Of a DNA stretch of 5,616 nt, positions 5,255 through 5,616 are shown in pieces (the first letter of the stretch is position 1; each line of letters begins with the position of its first letter). This stretch comes from Hyphomonadaceae bacterium. GTDB taxonomy: Bacteria > Pseudomonadota > Alphaproteobacteria > Caulobacterales > Aquidulcibacteraceae. The stretch is from assembly GCA_025458365.1 (NCBI GenBank), contig JALOSP010000110.1, forward strand, positions 1 through 5,616, in the 5' to 3' direction. The notes under the pieces are model-generated. The model saw only the letters and a list, made by a program, of their open reading frames with translations. It was not told the DNA's origin and ran no database searches. Position numbers and translations under genes: made by a program.

Positions 5255-5616
5255 ATGGCCGACCAGGGACTCTATCAGGCGCAGACCCAAAAGCTCGCGA
5301 TTGGTCCGCAAATGCAGCAGAGTCTGCAGATCCTGCAGGCCCCCACCCTGGAGTTGCGGCAGATCATCCAGCAGGAGATTGAGGTCAATCCGGTCCTGGA
5401 GCTGGAATCCCCAGAACTGTCCCTGGACGAGGCCTTGCCCGATGATCCAGATGAACCGGACGATATCGAGGCGATCTCGCAAATGGATGAGGAGTGGCGG
5501 GAGTATTGGGCTCAGACGCGCCTCATGGACAATCACCGACGCAGTGATGACCAGGAGCGCTGGCAGTTCCTGCTCGATTCGATTGTGGCTCCCACCACAC
5601 TACAGGAGCACTTGGT
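5255..5616 (+). CDS. rpoN: RNA polymerase sigma-54 factor RpoN, N-terminal part
   Basis: The first 120 codons of sigma-54, the alternative sigma factor that recognises -24/-12 promoters and needs ATP-driven activators. Region I, the glutamine-rich activator-responsive segment, is clear at residues 8-49: QTQKLAIGPQMQQSLQILQ (10-28), then the TLELRQ and NPVLELE blocks that match TLELxx and NPLLE of other RpoN proteins. An acidic region II follows (about 54-80, many Asp and Glu). At 100-120 the start of the core-binding region III appears, with QFLLDSIVAPTTLQEHL. The gene runs off the right edge. The ATG at 5255 fits the family start, but no Shine-Dalgarno sequence precedes it (CTCTCAAAC). The region I and III wording is closer, as I recall, to Verrucomicrobia proteins than to the alphaproteobacterial type, which fits a foreign origin relative to the left part of the window. 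Confidence 0.9.
   Translation, partial: MADQGLYQAQTQKLAIGPQMQQSLQILQAPTLELRQIIQQEIEVNPVLELESPELSLDEALPDDPDEPDDIEAISQMDEEWREYWAQTRLMDNHRRSDDQERWQFLLDSIVAPTTLQEHL

Noticed and set aside
5249..5536. Reverse-strand reading frame of 95 codons over the rpoN start.
   Set aside because: It is antisense to the clearly recognisable sigma-54 region I, and has no family resemblance of its own.

Overview
The window holds four complete or nearly complete genes of an alphaproteobacterium, most likely of the Hyphomonadales/Maricaulales type. They are followed by a short right-hand segment that seems to belong to a different genome. The alphaproteobacterial call rests on the DUF2336 protein, a family I know essentially from this class, and on high-GC coding style. 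It is an inference, because no rRNA or other marker gene is present.

Layout. Positions 1-228 are mostly non-coding leader, with a doubtful reverse-strand reading frame running off the left edge. A crotonase-superfamily gene (229-1107, +) carries an isomerase-type catalytic glutamate instead of the two hydratase glutamates. The 232-base gap after it contains three back-to-back palindromes (1104-1242). Two of them share an opening CTAGTGC and a CGGAAACGAA core, and the third is of a different design, so the cluster looks like mosaic REP-type repeats. Next come a DUF2336 helical-repeat protein (1340-2554, +) and an SbtA-family bicarbonate permease (2676-3680, +). A convergent flavin disulfide oxidoreductase of the mercuric-reductase-like group lies on the minus strand (3693-5105).

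The oxidoreductase is broken at its 5' end. Homology to the family stops at about position 5057, just before the N-terminal GxGxxG FAD-binding motif. Across that point the plus strand reads as the last 18 codons of an unrelated protein ending at 5116. After a more AT-rich spacer, the 5' end of rpoN (sigma-54) starts at 5255 and runs off the right edge. This RpoN resembles, from memory, the Verrucomicrobia-type proteins more than alphaproteobacterial ones. The simplest reading is a chimeric join (assembly artefact) at about 5058-5066; a real recombination that truncated the reductase is the alternative.

No operon joining the four left-hand genes into one pathway is evident. They look like separate housekeeping or accessory functions: acyl-CoA metabolism, a protein of unknown role, inorganic carbon uptake and a flavin redox enzyme. 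I found no RNA gene, CRISPR array, transposase or classical terminator with a T-tract. The most notable items are the palindrome cluster and the breakpoint; I do not see a convincing new multi-gene system.
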